52,133 nt of DNA. Origin: Flavobacteriaceae bacterium UBA2765 (GTDB lineage Bacteria > Bacteroidota > Bacteroidia > Flavobacteriales > Flavobacteriaceae). Shown here piece by piece: positions 32,514 to 43,500 of this stretch (position 1 is the first letter of the stretch; every line of letters begins with the position of its first letter). The stretch covers positions 36,142 through 88,274 of the forward strand of contig DEIV01000080.1 of the NCBI GenBank assembly GCA_002352665.1, in the 5' to 3' direction. The notes beneath the pieces were generated by a model. The model saw nothing but the letters and a program-made list of their open reading frames with translations, was not told where the DNA came from and ran no database searches. The translations under genes were made by a program, and so were the position numbers.

Positions 32514-35255
32514 ATGCAAAGCTTTTTAAATAATGTTGTTGATGAAGTCCTCAAAAAATCAGAAAATATTTCTGATACTACATTTATCTTACCAAGTAAG
32601 AGAGCAGGAATATTTTTAAAGAAGGTTATTAAATCTAAACTGCATCAAACCACTATTATCCCTAATATTATAAGTATTGAAGAGTTTATTGAAGACTTGT
32701 CAAATTTAAATTCAATTGATACCACTAACCTTTTATTTGAGTTTTATTTTGTCTATAAAAAAATAACACCCAAAAACAACATTGAAAGCTTAGATAACTT
32801 TTCTAAATGGGCTCCATTACTCCTACAAGATTTTAACGAAATTGACAGGCATTTAATTGATCCACAGTATATATTTTCCTATTTAACAGATGTTAAAAGA
32901 ATTGAAGAATTATTAAAAGATGAACCAAAAACTGAACTTATTTTTAATCAGATTCAATTCTTTGAAAAATTTGAAACTTATTATAATTCTCTAAAGACTC
33001 ATTTACTAGAAAAAAAAGTAGGGTATCAAGGTCTTCAATATAAAGAAGCTGTAGATAATATTCAACATTATATCAATAACGCCAATACTAACATAGTTTT
33101 AGTTGGTTTTAATGCCTTAAATAAAGCCGAAGAAGTCTTATTTGAGACCCTATTGGACAATAACTTAGCAACTATCTATTGGGATATTGATAAATATTAT
33201 TATGACAACCAACATAATGCCTCAATATTTATTAAAAAATATAAAAAAAATTGGAACCATTTTAAAACTCAACCCTTAACATGGATATCAGATAACTTTT
33301 CATCAAGAAAAAATATTAAAATAGTTGGCACTCCAAAAGACATCTCACAAATTAAATATGCCGGAGAGATTTTAAATACAATTAACCATGGCTCCCAAAA
33401 TTTTACAGATACGGCCTTAGTTCTAGCCGATGAAAAACTACTAACCGCTTCACTAAATTCTTTGCCTAAGCATATTGAAAATGTAAATATTACTATGGGA
33501 TATGAACTTCAAAACATCCCACTTGCCAATTTATTTGAGGTCATTTTTAAACTTCATATTCACAATAAAAAAGAAGCCTTCTATTATAAAGAAGTTCTCG
33601 CCTTGCTCAATCATTTTTCCGTTAAAACAATTTTTAAAGATCATTCCATACTTAATAAATTAATCCACCAAATAACTGCCAATAACTATACCTATCTTAC
33701 AAAGTCTAGCATTAGAAAAATGACCAACAATGATAGTATCTTTAGTCAAATAGATTTTCTATTTAACAATTGGGAAGATGATGTTAATATCGCTATAAAA
33801 AATTGTCTTTCTTTTATCGAAATCATTAAAAATAATACAGACGTTAATCAGCTTGAGAAAGAATACTTGTTTCGGTTTTATACAATTTTTCAACAATTAG
33901 ATCATCTAAATCATAAGTTTGGTTATATCATTACAATTAAAACACTCTACCAGTTTTATTTACAAATAATAAAAACAGAAAAGTTGTCCTTTAAAGGAGA
34001 GCCTTTATCGGGACTTCAGATTATGGGAATGCTAGAAACCAGAGTTCTAGATTTTAAAAATCTCATTATCACTTCTGTAAATGAAGGTATATTACCTGCG
34101 GGTAAGTCAGACAATTCCTTTATTCCTTATGATATTAAACGGGAAGTTGGTTTACCTACCTATCAAGAAAAAGATGCTATATTTTCTTATCATTTCTTTA
34201 GATTATTGCAAAGGGCAGAAAACATTTATTTGCTATACAATACTGAAGCTGATAGTTATGGTTCAGGAGAGCAAAGTCGATTCTTAACGCAATTAGAAAT
34301 TTTTAAGGAAGCTGAAGTGGAAAAATATGTGGTTAGCCCTAAAGTTTTAAAGACCAACACCAAATTAAAAGAAATACCAAAAAAAGAAATTGTGGATCAT
34401 GAATTAAAAGCTCTTGCAGCAAAAGGATTCTCGGCTTCTACATTGAACAATTATATACTAAATCCTTTAGAGTTTTACAAGCAGAAAATAGTACGTATAA
34501 AAGAAGTTGACGAAGTTGAAGAAACCATTGCCGCAAATACGTTAGGTACAATCATTCACAAAACACTAGAAGCATTTTATACACCATATGTTGGAAAATT
34601 TATTACCAAAGATGCCATACTAGAAATGAAAAATAATATTTCGAATGAAGTTAAAAAATGGTTTGAGATAGAATTTAATAATGGCAATATTACAACAGGT
34701 AAAAATTTATTGGTATACAATGTAGCCCAGCAATTTGTATCTAATTTTTTAACACAAGAATTAGATTTGATTGAACAAGGTCATCAATTAAAAATTATCG
34801 CTTTAGAGCATCCTTTAGAGATTATTTTAAACATCAATGGCTTGGACTTTCCTGTGCGTTTAATAGGTGAAGCTGACAGAATTGATGAACTCAATGGTTC
34901 AACCAGAATTATTGATTACAAAACCGGAAAAGCAACTCAAAATGAGTTAAATATTAAAGATTGGTCTTTAATAACAACCGATTATAAAAGGTATAGTAAA
35001 AGTTTTCAAGTACTTTTCTATGCTTTATTATATATCAAATCAAATAGTATTGATTTGGATGTTTATCCTTTAGAAAGTGGTATCATATCATTTAAAAACC
35101 TAAAATCAGGCTTCCTAAAAGTAAACAACGCCAATATCACTAAAGATGATATTGATCAATTTACTGAAGAATTAATACAATTGGTATTAGAAATTTTTGA
35201 TGCTAATAAACCAATAATCGAAAAAGAATCACCATTTACATCATGGAAATCATAA
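32514..35255 (+). CDS. AddB-like protein with C-terminal PD-(D/E)XK nuclease domain
   Basis: The 913-residue product is built like AddB/RexB of the recombination nuclease. The N-terminal part is helicase-like (TFILPSKRAGIFLKKV), and a central GLQIMGMLETRVLDFKNLII resembles a helicase motif. The nuclease domain starts near residue 640 (AKGFSASTLNNYILNP) and carries GEADRIDELN with IIDYKTGKA, the catalytic Asp and D/E-X-K. A partner AddA is not in the window. It overlaps the next gene by 13 bases. Confidence 0.85.
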   Translation: MQSFLNNVVDEVLKKSENISDTTFILPSKRAGIFLKKVIKSKLHQTTIIPNIISIEEFIEDLSNLNSIDTTNLLFEFYFVYKKITPKNNIESLDNFSKWAPLLLQDFNEIDRHLIDPQYIFSYLTDVKRIEELLKDEPKTELIFNQIQFFEKFETYYNSLKTHLLEKKVGYQGLQYKEAVDNIQHYINNANTNIVLVGFNALNKAEEVLFETLLDNNLATIYWDIDKYYYDNQHNASIFIKKYKKNWNHFKTQPLTWISDNFSSRKNIKIVGTPKDISQIKYAGEILNTINHGSQNFTDTALVLADEKLLTASLNSLPKHIENVNITMGYELQNIPLANLFEVIFKLHIHNKKEAFYYKEVLALLNHFSVKTIFKDHSILNKLIHQITANNYTYLTKSSIRKMTNNDSIFSQIDFLFNNWEDDVNIAIKNCLSFIEIIKNNTDVNQLEKEYLFRFYTIFQQLDHLNHKFGYIITIKTLYQFYLQIIKTEKLSFKGEPLSGLQIMGMLETRVLDFKNLIITSVNEGILPAGKSDNSFIPYDIKREVGLPTYQEKDAIFSYHFFRLLQRAENIYLLYNTEADSYGSGEQSRFLTQLEIFKEAEVEKYVVSPKVLKTNTKLKEIPKKEIVDHELKALAAKGFSASTLNNYILNPLEFYKQKIVRIKEVDEVEETIAANTLGTIIHKTLEAFYTPYVGKFITKDAILEMKNNISNEVKKWFEIEFNNGNITTGKNLLVYNVAQQFVSNFLTQELDLIEQGHQLKIIALEHPLEIILNINGLDFPVRLIGEADRIDELNGSTRIIDYKTGKATQNELNIKDWSLITTDYKRYSKSFQVLFYALLYIKSNSIDLDVYPLESGIISFKNLKSGFLKVNNANITKDDIDQFTEELIQLVLEIFDANKPIIEKESPFTSWKS

Positions 35256-36094
35256 AGAACATAATTGTACAAGGGCAACATCATAAACCAATACTCACCG
35301 ATGTTTTTTATCTTAAAAATACCACTCAAAAATCCATTGTGATTTTCGCTCATGGGTATAAAGGGTATAAAGATTGGGGTTGCTGGAATATAGTAGCTGA
35401 AGCATTTGCAAATGCTGGTCAATTCTTTATAAAGTTCAATTTTTCTCATAATGGTGGTACGGTAAAACAACCTATTGACTTTCCTGATTTAGAAGCGTTC
35501 GGACATAACAATTACACCAAAGAATTAGACGATTTACAATCGGTTATAGACTGGATTTGTACTGAAAAGTCATTTAATGAAGAGATAGACATCACTAATA
35601 TTACATTGATTGGTCACTCAAGAGGTGGTGGTATTGTAAGCATAAAAGCTACAGAAGATAATCGTATAACTAAAGTAATTTCCTGGGCAGCGGTAAGTAA
35701 TTTCGGTAACAGATCTTCTACTATAGGTGATTTAGAACAATGGAAAAAAGATGGTGTTAAGTATATTTTAAATGGCAGGACAAAACAAAAAATGCCACAT
35801 TACTATCAATTCTACGAAGATTTTAAAGCCAATGAAATTCGTTTAACTATTGAATTAGCGGTTAAAAAAATTGAAATTTCTCATTTAATAATACATGGTG
35901 ATAACGATACTTCAATTTCCTTTAAAGAAGCCAAGAATTTACATTCTTGGAATAAGAAGAGTAATTTAGTCTCTATTAAAAATGCAAATCATACCTTCGG
36001 ATCCATGCATCCTTGGCCAAAAACTCATCTCCCAGAGCATCTTCAAATTGTAGTTGATAAATCAATCGTTTTCGTAATTAATGGGAATAACTGA
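35243..36094 (+). CDS. Alpha/beta hydrolase
   Basis: The 283-residue protein has the serine hydrolase elbow GHSRGG with nucleophile S126, an oxyanion region FAHGYKGYKDW, a late Asp in HGDNDTSI, and His in NANHTFG. The lid region is short. It could be an esterase or peptidase; no substrate can be named. The start lies inside the preceding AddB-like gene (13-base overlap), so the two are probably co-translated. Confidence 0.85.
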   Translation: MEIIKNIIVQGQHHKPILTDVFYLKNTTQKSIVIFAHGYKGYKDWGCWNIVAEAFANAGQFFIKFNFSHNGGTVKQPIDFPDLEAFGHNNYTKELDDLQSVIDWICTEKSFNEEIDITNITLIGHSRGGGIVSIKATEDNRITKVISWAAVSNFGNRSSTIGDLEQWKKDGVKYILNGRTKQKMPHYYQFYEDFKANEIRLTIELAVKKIEISHLIIHGDNDTSISFKEAKNLHSWNKKSNLVSIKNANHTFGSMHPWPKTHLPEHLQIVVDKSIVFVINGNN

Positions 36095-36126
36095 TAAAAA
36101 TCATACTTGTGTAATATATGTTACAA

Positions 36127-36134
36127 TAATTTTG
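36127..36134 (+). promoter_or_regulatory. -7 box of the SLC13-type transporter gene
   Basis: TAATTTTG fits TAnnTTTG, 72 bases before the ATG at 36207. Confidence 0.4.
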
Positions 36135-36206
36135 TTCTTGTTATTATAAGTGTAATTTTAAAGATCTATTTTTAGATCGTCATCTATAATAATTAAAGAA
36201 AATAAT

Positions 36207-38048
36207 ATGATTTATTTAATGCTTACCATTTTAATTATTACCATTGCCTTATTTATTTGGGGAAAATTACCTCCTGATATTGTGGCTTTAATTTCAATGC
36301 TAAGTTTATTTATAACAGGAATTCTTGATAGTAAAGAAACTTTAAGTGGTTTTAGCAATCCTACAGTTATAATGATAGCAGCCCTATTTATTATTGGGGA
36401 AGGACTTTCTCAAACCGGATGGACGGCTTTAGCTGGAAAGAAATTTGTAGAATGGGCAGGTAAAAGCGTTCCCAAATTGTTAGTAATTATAACACTGGGG
36501 TCAGGTTTATTATCAGGTTTTGTTAGTAATACCGGTACCGTGGCAACTTTAATGCCACTTACTATTTCCTCTGCCTGGAGTATTGGTACAATGCCCTCAA
36601 AAATATTAATGCCCGTAGCTTTTGGTTCTAATACCGGTGGTTTACTAACCTTAACCGGTACACCTCCAAACATAATTGTCAGTAATGCTCTGGTTGAGAC
36701 AGGTTTTGAAGGATTTTCATTTTTTGAATTTAGTTTAATTGGATTACCATTACTTATAATTGCTCTATTGTATTTTAGATTTATAGGGTATAAATTATTG
36801 CCCGATAATAAAACTAATAATCGCCCTGTAGATATAGAGTCAACCTTACATAAATGGATTGAAGCTTATAAAATTGATGATGATTATTATCGCTTAAGAA
36901 TTAGATCTTTATCTCCATTAATCAATACTACTATGGCAGAGTGGCAATTTGAAAAAGAATTTAACATTACGGTTATCCGTCTAAAAAGACGTCACCCAAA
37001 TGTATTAAAAGGGATACATCCATTTATTGAATTTCCAACACCAAATATAGACATGCGTTATCATGATATCATTACGGTTAAAGGAGAAACTCAAGCAATC
37101 AACAAATTAATGATAACTTTTAGGTTGGGTCTATTGCCACTAGAACCCATCAAAGATGAGCTCAAACACAACCTAATCAATCAGGAAGTAGGCATGACAG
37201 AGGTGTTAGTTACTCCAAAATCCTTTTTAGTAGGTAGAAAAATAAGACGGGGCAACTATTTTAAAAGATATGGAATACAATTATTAGCTGCTTCTCGTAA
37301 TAGCAAACCTTTACTTGATAAGGTTATATTAGTTAAAGCCGGTGATGCTTTTCTATTACGTGGAACCTGGCAAAACATTGAGTTATTAAAAGAACAACAT
37401 GAGAATTTTGTGATTATTGGAAGCCCTGAAGGAATGGCAAAAAATGTTGAAAATCTCACGCCAAAATCATATATCGCATTAGCTTCATTATTATTAATGA
37501 TTATCCTTTTAGTTTTTAAGATTGTTCCGGGATCAATTGCTGCATTAATTAGTGCGGGTGTAATATTATTAGCAGGTTGTGTCCCTATTTCAAAAGCTTA
37601 TAAGGGTATTAGCTGGACTAGTGTAATTATGATTGCTGCTATGATACCCATGGGTATTGCATTACAAAAAACAGGTACTGCACAAATGATAGCAAATGGT
37701 TTAGTTACTTATTTAGGAGCAATACATCCTATTATGTTATTAGGAGGTGTGTTTTTATTAACCACTACTTTTAGCCAAGTAATTAACAACAGTGCAACCG
37801 CAGTTTTGATGGCTCCTATCGCTTTATTAGCCGCAAGTTCACTAAATATATCTCCAGAACCATTTATGATTGCAGTTGCTATTAGTGCATCTACTGCTTT
37901 TTTAACACCGGTAGGTACCACTACAAATGCTATGGTTATGACGGCCGGAGGCTATAAATTTATGAACTATTTTAAAGTAGGTGCTCCATTATTAGTATTA
38001 TTTTTTATAATAACTTTACTTTTAGTACCCATTATATGGCCTTTTTAA
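36207..38048 (+). CDS. SLC13-family (DASS) permease with TrkA-C domains
   Basis: The 613-residue product has two membrane halves (about 1-200 and 425-613) split by two RCK_C/TrkA-C-like domains (about 220-410; TVKGETQAINKLM, VKAGDAFLLRGTWQNIELL). Family motifs SNTGTVATLMPL, NTGGLLTLTGTPPN and INNSATAVLMAP carry the Na-binding SNT and NSAT sites. Members with this layout are annotated as sodium-coupled sulfate or dicarboxylate transporters. Since pckA follows within 40 bases, a dicarboxylate is attractive but unproven. Confidence 0.85.
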   Translation: MIYLMLTILIITIALFIWGKLPPDIVALISMLSLFITGILDSKETLSGFSNPTVIMIAALFIIGEGLSQTGWTALAGKKFVEWAGKSVPKLLVIITLGSGLLSGFVSNTGTVATLMPLTISSAWSIGTMPSKILMPVAFGSNTGGLLTLTGTPPNIIVSNALVETGFEGFSFFEFSLIGLPLLIIALLYFRFIGYKLLPDNKTNNRPVDIESTLHKWIEAYKIDDDYYRLRIRSLSPLINTTMAEWQFEKEFNITVIRLKRRHPNVLKGIHPFIEFPTPNIDMRYHDIITVKGETQAINKLMITFRLGLLPLEPIKDELKHNLINQEVGMTEVLVTPKSFLVGRKIRRGNYFKRYGIQLLAASRNSKPLLDKVILVKAGDAFLLRGTWQNIELLKEQHENFVIIGSPEGMAKNVENLTPKSYIALASLLLMIILLVFKIVPGSIAALISAGVILLAGCVPISKAYKGISWTSVIMIAAMIPMGIALQKTGTAQMIANGLVTYLGAIHPIMLLGGVFLLTTTFSQVINNSATAVLMAPIALLAASSLNISPEPFMIAVAISASTAFLTPVGTTTNAMVMTAGGYKFMNYFKVGAPLLVLFFIITLLLVPIIWPF

Positions 38049-38085
38049 AAATGAATTATAACACAAAACTATAAATCAAAATAAA

Positions 38086-39717
38086 ATGAAAAACGTAACA
38101 ATTATTCCTAAAAATGCAGATCTTGAAAAGTATAAACTTAAAAATGTTACCCCACATTGGAATTTATCTCCAGAAGAATTACAAAGAATTACTCTGGAAA
38201 AAGGTATGGGTGTAGAAACAGAAAATGGTACTTTGGCCGTAAATACCGGAAAGTTTACTGGTAGATCCCCTCAAGATCGTTTTATTGTAAAAGATAATTA
38301 TACCAAAAACAGGGTTTGGTGGGGTAAAATAAATAAACCTATTGAACCTCTTCAATTTGACATTTTACAGAATGAAATTGTAAAATACCTTTCAGGTAAA
38401 GAAATTTTTGTAAGAGATGCGGCCGTTTGTGCCGATCCTAAATATAGAACCGATGTAAGAACAATTACAGAATATCCTTGGTCTAATATGTTTGTTGCCA
38501 ATATGTTTTTACGCCTTGAAGAAAAGGACTTAGAAAATTTTGAAGAGGAATGGCTAGTGCTTTGTGCCCCAGGTTATGTATGCCCAAGCCCAGAAACACA
38601 TGGCATACGACAAGGAAATTTTTCGATATTAAATTTTACAAAAAAAATTGCTTTAGTTGGTGGTTCAGCTTATACTGGTGAAATTAAAAAAGGGGTTTTC
38701 TCTGCCTTGAATATGATATTACCTACAGATAAAAATGTGTTACCCATGCATTGTTCTGCAAATGTTGGTGATGATGGTAATACCGCTATTTTCTTTGGTT
38801 TATCCGGAACAGGTAAAACTACTTTATCAGCTGACCCTGACAGAAAATTAATTGGTGATGATGAACATGGTTGGACTTCAGAAAATAGAATTTTTAATTT
38901 TGAAGGAGGTTGTTATGCCAAAGTAATTGATCTAACAGAAGAAAAAGAACCTGATATTTTTAGAGCTATCAAACCTGGAGCAATATTAGAAAATGTTGTA
39001 TTTAAAAAAGGTACTAAAGAAGTTGATTACATGGATAGTTCCATAACGCAAAACACACGTGTAAGTTACCCTATTAATCATATTGATAATATTCAAGTAC
39101 CTTCTTTTGCTGATAATCCTAAAAATATTTTCTTTTTAACAGCTGATGCCTTTGGTGTATTACCTCCTGTTTCTAAATTAACACCGGGTCAGGCTGCTTA
39201 TCATTTTATTTCAGGTTACACAGCTAAAGTAGCTGGAACAGAAGCCGGTATTACCGAGCCAGTACCTTCTTTTTCAGCTTGTTTTGGAGCCCCTTTTATG
39301 CCATTACACCCAACAGTGTACGCAGAGATGTTAAGTGAAAAAATGCAAGAGGCAAATGTAAATGTTTGGTTGATAAATACCGGTTGGAGCGGAGGACCTT
39401 ATGGTGTAGGTTCTCGAATCAAACTAAAATATACTCGAGCCATGATTACTGCTATTCTTAAAGGTGACTTAGATAATGTAGATTATGATATGCATCCAAT
39501 TTTTGGTTTATTTATGCCTAAATATTGCCCTAACGTACCTACTGAAATTCTAGATCCTATGAATACTTGGTTACAAAAAGGAGCTTATATAAGTAAAGCT
39601 ATTAATTTAGCCCACTCATTCCATTTAAACTTTGAAAAGTTTGCCAACGAAGCTTCTCAGCAGATAATGGAAGGTGGTCCACTAATTGATGAACACCATC
39701 ATTTGGATCATATGTAA
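38086..39717 (+). CDS. pckA: Phosphoenolpyruvate carboxykinase (ATP)
   Basis: The 543-residue enzyme makes PEP from oxaloacetate in gluconeogenesis. FTGRSPQDRF binds substrate, HCSANVG is the metal-binding region, GLSGTGKTT at 238-246 is the P-loop, and LIGDDEHGW is the second metal motif. TRVSYPINHI and NTGWSGGPYG follow. Length and motifs are those of the ATP-dependent class. It is likely co-transcribed with the SLC13 gene and ends at a strong hairpin. Confidence 0.97.
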   Translation: MKNVTIIPKNADLEKYKLKNVTPHWNLSPEELQRITLEKGMGVETENGTLAVNTGKFTGRSPQDRFIVKDNYTKNRVWWGKINKPIEPLQFDILQNEIVKYLSGKEIFVRDAAVCADPKYRTDVRTITEYPWSNMFVANMFLRLEEKDLENFEEEWLVLCAPGYVCPSPETHGIRQGNFSILNFTKKIALVGGSAYTGEIKKGVFSALNMILPTDKNVLPMHCSANVGDDGNTAIFFGLSGTGKTTLSADPDRKLIGDDEHGWTSENRIFNFEGGCYAKVIDLTEEKEPDIFRAIKPGAILENVVFKKGTKEVDYMDSSITQNTRVSYPINHIDNIQVPSFADNPKNIFFLTADAFGVLPPVSKLTPGQAAYHFISGYTAKVAGTEAGITEPVPSFSACFGAPFMPLHPTVYAEMLSEKMQEANVNVWLINTGWSGGPYGVGSRIKLKYTRAMITAILKGDLDNVDYDMHPIFGLFMPKYCPNVPTEILDPMNTWLQKGAYISKAINLAHSFHLNFEKFANEASQQIMEGGPLIDEHHHLDHM

Positions 39718-39730
39718 ATTGATTTATTAT

Positions 39731-39757
39731 AATAGGGACTCAAATTGAGTCCCTATT
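39731..39757 (+). terminator. Terminator of pckA
   Basis: AATAGGGACTCAA pairs with TTGAGTCCCTATT across a one-base centre (39731-39757), followed by TATTTTC. Confidence 0.85.
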
Positions 39758-39784
39758 TATTTTCAACTCAAAATCTATATTTAA

Positions 39785-40537
39785 ATGAAGAACTATTTAC
39801 TACTATTACTCCTGCTCGTTATAGTAAAGTCAAACTTCGCACAAGAAAATGGTGAAAATAAATTAGGAGCATGGTACATCTACTCCGGTTCACACATCAT
39901 TTCAGATAAATTCAGTGTAAACTCTGGAATACAATTGCGAGATTATGAAACTATAACCAATTTTAACCAACTATTATTAATGGCGGGACTCAATTACCAT
40001 ATCAATCCGAAAATTTCGACTACTATTGGTTATGGATACCTTAACACCGACAAGAGTTTTGAAGAATTCATGGAAGAAACTAATGCTAATGAGCATCGAT
40101 TATTTGAACAAGTCTCTCTTAAAAACAAGATTTGGAAATTTAATCTTGAACATCGTTATCGAATTGAGCAACGTTTTTTAGAATTAGACCGTAAAACCGA
40201 CACACAATATAGAACACGTTACCGTATGCAAATTACACTTCCATTGTCAGATACTTTCTCTATAGGAGTTTATGATGAGGTATTTTTAAACTTACAAGGC
40301 GAAGTGTTTTCACAAAACAGACTATTTGCTGCATTAGGTATCAAAATAAAAGACAACAACAAACTACAATTTGGATATTTAAAAAATAGATTCCGTGATG
40401 TTACTTTTGACCGTTTACAATTGGGTTTATTTATAAGTACAGATAATAGAAAGAGTAAGGAAAAACCATATGTTTATAATAACCCAAATAATTATCTTCT
40501 AACAAAAAACGAAAATAAATTATCGTTACATTTGTAA
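39785..40537 (+). CDS. DUF2490 outer-membrane-type protein
   Basis: The 250-residue product has a signal peptide (1-19, FAQ). A DUF2490 barrel-like domain follows, with LGAWYIYSGSHIISDKFSV at the start, LEHRYRIEQRF in the middle, and RLQLGLFIS near the end. DUF2490 members are predicted outer-membrane beta-barrels of unknown role. The -7 box of the cytochrome c assembly gene lies over its stop codon. Confidence 0.85.
   Translation: MKNYLLLLLLLVIVKSNFAQENGENKLGAWYIYSGSHIISDKFSVNSGIQLRDYETITNFNQLLLMAGLNYHINPKISTTIGYGYLNTDKSFEEFMEETNANEHRLFEQVSLKNKIWKFNLEHRYRIEQRFLELDRKTDTQYRTRYRMQITLPLSDTFSIGVYDEVFLNLQGEVFSQNRLFAALGIKIKDNNKLQFGYLKNRFRDVTFDRLQLGLFISTDNRKSKEKPYVYNNPNNYLLTKNENKLSLHL
40527..40534 (+). 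promoter_or_regulatory. -7 box of the ResB-CcsA fusion gene
   Basis: TACATTTG overlaps the end of the DUF2490 gene and lies 25 bases before the ATG at 40560. No -33 element was seen. Confidence 0.45.
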
Positions 40538-40559
40538 CAATATGATTTAATAGAATTTT

Positions 40560-43500
40560 ATGAAGAACTTTTTATCTTCACTGTTCAATACTCGGGCAGC
40601 AGGTCTTTATATATTAATATTTGCCGCTGCCATAGCCATTGCAACATTTGTAGAAAATGATTATGGTACAAGTGCTGCTCAAAAAGTTATTTTTAAATCT
40701 TGGTGGTTTGAACTTCTGTTGCTGCTCTTTGGTATTGCAATTGTTGTCAACATTTTTAGATTTAGAATGATACAACAACAAAAATGGTCAGTACTCATGT
40801 TTCATGCTGCCATTATAGTTATTTTATTAGGTGCCGCGGTAACCAGATATTTTGGCTATGAAGGCGTAATGCACATTAGAGAAAATGATTCCTCCAATAG
40901 CTTTTTGTCTTCTAATTCATATTTGAAATTTCAAGTTGATAAAGATGACAAGACCTATGACTTTAATGAACCTGTACTTTTTGCTTCCTTAGGCAATAAT
41001 CACTGGAGAGAATCTTACCTTATAAATACAGATTTGATAGAAGTTGAGGTTAAAAAATTCATGCCCAATCCTAAGCAATTATTAAAAGAATCTGAAAATG
41101 GTGTTCCTATTTTAAAAATAGTGGTTTCTGGAATGAATGGCAGAGAAGAATATTTTATCAGTCAAGGTGAAACAAAAAAAATTAAAAATGTAGTTTATAA
41201 TTTTAAAGAATCTATACTACCAGAGGCCTTTAATATTATTTACAAAAATGATGCCTTACAATTTAAAACAAACAAACCATTTACACAGATGGTAATGGCT
41301 ACTCAAAAAAATGATACCATATATCCAACAGATAATTACAATCCGTTAAAATTAAGATCTCTTTATTCAGATGGGTCAAACAATTTTGTGTTTGGAGATT
41401 TTAACAAGAAAGCAATAGTTAGTTTAGCCTCTGAAAGTGTAAAAGTCAAAAATGAAAGTCTTAAAGCTCTTTTAATGGATATATCTGTAAATGGTAAATC
41501 AAAAGAGAGATATGTATATGGGAGAAGAGGAATGCCTGGAAAATCTGTAGTACTGAATTTTGACAATCTAAACATAGCTGTTGCCTACGGATCTAAAGAT
41601 ATCCATTTACCTTTTTCTATTCAATTAAAAGATTTTATTCTCGATAAATATCCTGGTACTGAAAGTGCTTCTTCCTATGCAAGTGAAGTGGTATTGATAG
41701 ATAGCAGAAAGGATGTGAAGATGGATTTTAGAATATTTATGAATAATATTCTAAATTATGGAGGCTATCGTTTTTTTCAATCATCTTTTGATAAGGATGA
41801 AAAAGGCACCTACTTGAGTGTAAATCATGATTATTGGGGCACCTTAATATCATATATTGGTTATGCCTTATTAACCATTGGTTTATTACTTAATTTTTTT
41901 AGCAAAAAAACTAGATTTTATCAAGTCATTCAAAAAATAAAAAAAATAAGAGCAAAAAGCGGTACTTTTATCTGGTTGGTCTTATTTTCTTTTTCATCTC
42001 CTGTACTATTTGCACAATCTACTGTTACAAAACATGCTGTGAGTTTAGATCACGCAGAAAAGTTCAGCAAATTGGTTGTTCAAGATTTTAAAGGCCGAAT
42101 GAAACCTGTGCATACCTTGTCTAGAGAAATTATGCGAAAAATATATCGCAATGAAACTTTTGAAGGCTTAAATGCCGATCAAGTTATGCTAAGCATATTT
42201 GCGAATCGTCAGGAATGGTATGGCATAAAAATTATAAAACTCGGTAAACATAAAGATATCCTTAAAAGACTTGGTGTAACTAGTAATTATGCAGCTTATA
42301 AAGATTTCTTTAACCAAAAAGGAGATTATAAATTAAGAGATGAAGTACGTCGCATCTATGATGCTAATCCTAAAGATAGAGGAATTTATGAAAAAGAATT
42401 ATTAAAAATAGACGAGAGATTGAACATATTAAGTATGGTTTTTTCAGGTAATTTATTAAAATTAATTCCTATAGAAAATGACATGAATAATACGTGGATA
42501 TCTAGACATGCCCATGGCAATAATAGCCATGATAGTCATGTTGCCACCAACTTTTTTAATGTCTATGGCATAGCACTGCAAAATGGTATTAAAACAAACA
42601 ACTACACTGAAGCCAATAAATTATTACATGAACTTAAGGCATATCAAATTAAAAATGGTGGTGCTGTAATGCCATCGGCTTCTAAAACAAATGCAGAAAT
42701 TTTCCTCAATAAATTAAACGTTTTTAACCGTTTGGCTGCATTTTATAGTATTTTAGGCTTGGCTTTTTTAGGTTTCTTATTTTTATCCGTTTTTAAACCT
42801 CGTATAAAATTACAGAAGATTTATTTAGTTCTTTTTTCGTTAGTTGTTATTGGTTTTGCATTACATACTTTAGGTCTTAGTTTAAGATGGTTTGTGTCTG
42901 GCAGGGCACCTTGGAGTAATGGTTATGAATCTATGATCTATATTGCTTGGACAACAACACTTGCCGGTATATTATTTACACGAAAATCATTTGGGGGATT
43001 GGCGGCAACCATGGTTTTAGCAGCTACTATTCTTTCAGTATCCATGCTGAGCTTTCTTGATCCTGAAATTACGCCATTGGTTCCTGTTCTGAAATCATAT
43101 TGGTTGACCATTCATGTATCCTTAGAAGCAGGTAGTTATGGTTTCTTAATGTTGGGTGCCATTATTGGATTAATTAATTTAATACTTATGATTTTTTTAA
43201 CCTCTGCCAATAAAGATAGGGTCAAAAGAATCACCACAGAAATGTCTTATATCAGTGAGTTGACTTTGGTTGGAGGTTTAGTTATGGTAAGTATTGGCAC
43301 TTATTTAGGAGGTGTTTGGGCTAATGAATCATGGGGAAGATATTGGGGTTGGGATGCCAAAGAGACTTGGGCCTTGGTTACTATTTTAGTATATGCATTT
43401 ATATTACATATGCGAATCATTCCGAAATTAACTGGGTTATTTGCATATAATGTCTCTACAATTTTTGGATTGGCTACTGTTATTATGACCTATTATGGGG